Source: Gammaproteobacteria bacterium (GTDB lineage: Bacteria; Pseudomonadota; Gammaproteobacteria; Pseudomonadales; Azotimanducaceae). From it: DNA of 64,000 nt. Both the position numbers and the translations under genes were made by a program. Positions 61,409 to 64,000 of the stretch are shown piece by piece; positions within the stretch are counted from its first letter, which is position 1, and every line of letters starts with the position of its first letter. The notes below the pieces were generated by a model. The model saw only the letters and a program-made list of their open reading frames with translations. It was not told where the DNA came from and made no database searches. The DNA lies in NCBI GenBank assembly GCA_002690865.1, contig NZGG01000005.1, positions 1 through 64,000 on the forward strand, read 5' to 3'.

Positions 61409-62893
61409 TCAGCTAATTAAACGCGTTATTGCAGGACGACATCCGTCTCTTACAATGTCATGATGATAATATGCTACGTCAGATATTAATGCTTCATCCT
61501 TCGCAAGATCAGGGTTCAGAAGCGATATCACGCTGGTTATCACTTCCTTTGCTTTCGAGCTACTGGTAACCATTGGTAAAAGTTGATGCTTCCGAGGATC
61601 GGAAATAATCAGTTTCGTGCCCGTCTCAGAGAGACCCTGCAAATAGCGTATCCAAAGTGCTACCGCCATCGCAAGAAAACGAACTGGCCTTTTTTGTCGC
61701 CGAAGAACCATTATTGCCTCTAACCAGCGCTGGGGTATTTTCTCGCTACCATCCGATGCGATCTGCGCCGTTTTATGGCGTAAAGCGGCATTACAAAATC
61801 GGTCAAAGATCTGAGACTGATATGCTATCAGATCGAAAGTTTTTGGCGTTTCAAGCGTCGCTTGCATCTCCGTCATGAAACGTTTCACGACCTTACCAAA
61901 GAGCTCATCCTCCAAAGTATCAGCAACTGTTTCTTTGTCAGTTAGTTGACCCAAGTAAGCAATCAAAGAATGCGACCCATTTAATAATCTAAGTTTTGCT
62001 TCTTCATAAGGAACGATATCCGAAACCAATAAAACCCCCGCACGAGTCCAGTTAGGCTGTGGACTAGAAAATTTTTGCTCAAGAATCCAGCTGATATACG
62101 GCTCCGTGGAAACAGGCCAAACATCCCTGATTTTTAGATGCGTAGAGACGTCATGGAGGTCCTCCTCGGAAGTGGCCGGCACAATTCTATCAACTACACT
62201 ATTTGGAAAACTGACATTCCCTGCATCAATCCATTCGAGTGTAGACTGATTCACTAATTGTAATATGGTTATTATTATCTTCTTCAAACTTTGACCATTT
62301 CGTGGAAGGTTATCTAGCGACATGATCGTCACCGGTAACTTACTTTTTGCCCGAAATAAAATAGCTTGCGCTACCCAACCCGGTAACGTTTTCATAGTTT
62401 CCGTGGGATGCTCTACTAATGTGTTTATATCTGATTGGACATCGAAATTACCAAGGTCCAAAAATCCGTCCCGACCGCGGCAGTATCCTTTTTCCGTTAC
62501 CGTCATACTAATTATGCTTGTGTTGGGATCAACTAAACGCCTTTTTATAATCTCGGCCTCTTCACCAGCGAAAAGCACTTCACTAACGCTATAAGAAATT
62601 ATGAACGTGTCATTTCTTTTGTTCCTTGGACCATCCCTTTCGACAATCGTATAAGCGCCCTGCTGAGGTCTTAGAGAATCGCGGATACTTGACGTTCTCA
62701 AAGAAACACCAGATATCAGCCAAGGCTCATCATGAATTGAATCATTTAGGCGCCTAACATATTCGCCAAGATGCGCGCGTGCGAACGCACCCAATCCCAG
62801 GTGTACAATCTTAGGGGGAACTAGGGCATCTTGTTTTCGGGGATTGTTACGAGTTAGTTTTGAATAGGACCTAGTCAAACTGCAGACCGCCAT
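61409..62893 (-). CDS. Mannitol dehydrogenase-family oxidoreductase (fructuronate/mannonate type)
   Basis: The 494-residue protein has the N-terminal NAD fold I-V-H-L-G-L-G-A-F-A-R-A-H near 29-41 and the family's catalytic K-L-R-L-L-N-G-S-H-S near 310-320. It resembles UxuB-like fructuronate reductases and mannitol dehydrogenases. It would interconvert a hexuronate (fructuronate/mannonate) or mannitol/fructose. It overlaps the end of the SDR gene by 23 bases, so the pair form a short operon. Confidence 0.92.
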   Translation of the reverse strand: MAVCSLTRSYSKLTRNNPRKQDALVPPKIVHLGLGAFARAHLGEYVRRLNDSIHDEPWLISGVSLRTSSIRDSLRPQQGAYTIVERDGPRNKRNDTFIISYSVSEVLFAGEEAEIIKRRLVDPNTSIISMTVTEKGYCRGRDGFLDLGNFDVQSDINTLVEHPTETMKTLPGWVAQAILFRAKSKLPVTIMSLDNLPRNGQSLKKIIITILQLVNQSTLEWIDAGNVSFPNSVVDRIVPATSEEDLHDVSTHLKIRDVWPVSTEPYISWILEQKFSSPQPNWTRAGVLLVSDIVPYEEAKLRLLNGSHSLIAYLGQLTDKETVADTLEDELFGKVVKRFMTEMQATLETPKTFDLIAYQSQIFDRFCNAALRHKTAQIASDGSEKIPQRWLEAIMVLRRQKRPVRFLAMAVALWIRYLQGLSETGTKLIISDPRKHQLLPMVTSSSKAKEVITSVISLLNPDLAKDEALISDVAYYHHDIVRDGCRPAITRLIS

Positions 62894-63626
62894 TCATATC
62901 AATGATTTCACCCGTGATGAAACCAGAGAGGGGGGATGCGAGAAATCTTACAGTGTGTGCGACTTCTTCTGGCATACAGAACCTTTTTACAGGCAGCAGA
63001 TCTAATATGGCTTCACGCTGCTCCTTCGAGAGCTGTTCACTTATCATCGGGGTCATCACGTAGCAAGGAGCTATACCGTTTACGGTGATACCTGCATCCG
63101 CGAATTCTAATGCTATCGAGAATGTAAGGGAGACCATCCCACCCTTCGATGCCGTATATGCTGTGCCAGCGGTAAGACCCCCCGCTTTCCAGGCGAAAGA
63201 GGATATATTGATAATGCGTCCAAAATGATTTTTCTTCATAGAGGGAACGACTGCCTGAGACCAATAAAGCGCGCTATCTAAATTAACGGCCATCACTTTC
63301 CGCCATTCATTGGGAGCGGTTTCTAGCAGTTTATTATTAGAAAGTATTCCAGCACAATTAACTAATATATCAACGTCTCCAAATTCCTCTCGGATCCGAT
63401 CATATCCTCGGCTGACATCATCCGAATCTCCGACATCTAATGCAGCTGCAAAAGTATCTGTATCCAACATTGAGGCAGCGCGTTTCAGCTCTTGTGAGTC
63501 CAAATCAACGAGTGCTATTCGCACATTATCAGCAGCAAGACGCTCACAAATAGCCCGACCAATACCACCACAAGCACCGGTGACCAGAGCGACTTTATCG
63601 ACAAGGTTATCGTTTGATAATTCCAT
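62871..63626 (-). CDS. Short-chain dehydrogenase (3-oxoacyl-ACP reductase/sugar SDR type)
   Basis: From ATG 63626 the 251-residue SDR has V-T-G-A-C-G-G-I-G near 14-22, N-C-A-G-I near 86, I-N-I-S-S near 133 and Y-T-A-S-K near 149-153, then G-G-L-Q-F-D at the C-terminus. A TTG 18 bases upstream is the other start candidate. Its end overlaps the mannitol-dehydrogenase-family gene, suggesting joint oxidation of a sugar alcohol or acid. Confidence 0.92.
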   Translation of the reverse strand: MELSNDNLVDKVALVTGACGGIGRAICERLAADNVRIALVDLDSQELKRAASMLDTDTFAAALDVGDSDDVSRGYDRIREEFGDVDILVNCAGILSNNKLLETAPNEWRKVMAVNLDSALYWSQAVVPSMKKNHFGRIINISSFAWKAGGLTAGTAYTASKGGMVSLTFSIALEFADAGITVNGIAPCYVMTPMISEQLSKEQREAILDLLPVKRFCMPEEVAHTVRFLASPLSGFITGEIIDMNGGLQFD

Positions 63627-63675
63627 AATTCTATCCAGACTCAATTAGAAGTTAAAATAATAAAGGAGTTAAACA

Positions 63676-63711
63676 ATGAAGATCACAAAAATAAAGGAAA
63701 TATTAATTTAG
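63676..63711 (+). other. Short frame resembling the start of an enolase-superfamily gene
   Basis: AAAGGAG at 63662-63668 precedes ATG 63676, and the frame encodes M-K-I-T-K-I-K-E-I-L-I before TAG (63709-63711). The start M-K-I-T-K-I is a common opening of mandelate-racemase-type proteins, so this may be a relic of a truncated gene or a short leader. No downstream frame extends it. Confidence 0.3.
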
Positions 63712-63823
63712 CGATCGCTATAATTTACTTCAAACAAGAGCGTATTTTCTTGCGATGTTGGACTTTGATCTTTGTTCCCCCGCGCTATAATAATTCTCCC
63801 CAACTAATACGTAAGCCAGAAAG

Positions 63824-64000
63824 ATGATTAAAGAACCCCTTTGGATACCGAGTGCAAGTCGAATTTCCAAAAGTCAACTTAGTGGATTTACAAAAGAGCT
63901 CTTACAAAGCTATGGCATAAACCTAAGAAATTATTCCGAATTACATCGTTGGTCAATTACGAACCCTGCTGAATTTTGGAGTTCTGTCTGGTCTTTCTGT
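63824..64000 (+). CDS. Acetoacetyl-CoA synthetase, C-terminus cut by window edge
   Basis: The frame opens at ATG 63824 and stays open to the end of the window, giving 59 residues: M-I-K-E-P-L-W-I-P-S, then S-Q-L-S-G-F near 18-23, Y-S-E-L-H-R-W-S near 41-48 and F-W-S-S-V-W-S-F-C at the edge. This is the typical N-terminus of acetoacetate-CoA ligase (about 650 residues), which activates acetoacetate with ATP. The ribosome binding site is weak. Most of the gene, including the AMP-binding site, lies outside. Confidence 0.85.
   Translation, partial: MIKEPLWIPSASRISKSQLSGFTKELLQSYGINLRNYSELHRWSITNPAEFWSSVWSFC

Noticed and set aside
1-64000. tRNA, rRNA, CRISPR repeats, insertion sequences, integrases
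   Set aside because: Looked for by eye on both strands; no cloverleaf-like set, repeat array or transposase/integrase motif was seen.

Overview
The window looks like a chromosomal segment of a free-living, probably marine, aerobic gammaproteobacterium with moderately low GC. This is inferred from content: an Mrp cation antiporter, a nickel superoxide dismutase with its maturation peptidase, azurin, an aa3/caa3-type cytochrome c oxidase, a CPXCG cysteine-rich protein, a GcvR-like double-ACT protein and many acyl-CoA and sugar-acid enzymes. No rRNA, tRNA, CRISPR array, prophage, transposase or integrase was seen. About 65 protein genes are supported; both ends cut genes (mrpD on the left, an acetoacetyl-CoA synthetase on the right).

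Layout. 1-3758: minus-strand Mrp operon in the order E-F-G-(MbhD/E-like)-B-C-D. 3.9-9.5 kb: acyl-CoA dehydrogenases, a dual-specificity phosphatase, an amidohydrolase and an SDR. 9.6-30.6 kb: a scavenging region with three phytanoyl-CoA-dioxygenase-like oxygenases, an apiosidase-like glycoside hydrolase, a PHP hydrolase, HpcH/HpaI and class II aldolases, transaldolase, a YghU-type GST, esterases, and three separate YejA-like solute-binding proteins without permeases. 28.7-30.1 kb: a His-rich DUF2946-like protein plus an outer-membrane barrel, suggestive of metal handling. 30.7-34 kb: GMC oxidoreductase, gluconate-2-dehydrogenase-subunit-3-like protein and an enolase-superfamily dehydratase. 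34-36.2 kb: a GC-richer island with a MerR regulator (class II LitR/PplR-like), a 19-bp-arm palindrome overlapping a promoter, a 29-residue membrane peptide, an unrecognised 91-residue protein and an SDR. 36.3-42.3 kb: Gfo/Idh/MocA oxidoreductase, a MauG-type dihaem peroxidase with YtkA-like and novel membrane partners, a lysine-rich coiled-coil protein and a small-molecule kinase. 42.3-45.5 kb: P-loop kinase, azurin, and a nickel-SOD operon behind a Fur-box-like site. 45.6-52.5 kb: aldehyde dehydrogenase, a broken DUF2061 gene and the coxBACCD-like oxidase operon. 52.5-64 kb: exported VOC protein, TPR/TonB protein, HMG-CoA-lyase-like enzyme, flavin monooxygenase with a frameshifted VOC partner, Ldh2-type dehydrogenase, thioesterase, ACT protein, LarA-like racemase, fructuronate-reductase-like enzyme and an SDR.

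Themes. Sugar-acid catabolism recurs: lactonase-like amidohydrolase, GMC dehydrogenase, enolase-type dehydratase, KDG/HpaI-type aldolase, LarA-like epimerase, mannitol-dehydrogenase-family reductase and SDRs. Acyl/organic-acid oxidation, copper/nickel redox proteins and haem-copper respiration are the others. The most system-like unexplained locus is the MerR island at 34-36.2 kb. The clearest sequence-level oddities are a one-base frameshift in the VOC gene (57.4 kb) and an in-frame TGA in the DUF2061 gene (47.34 kb).
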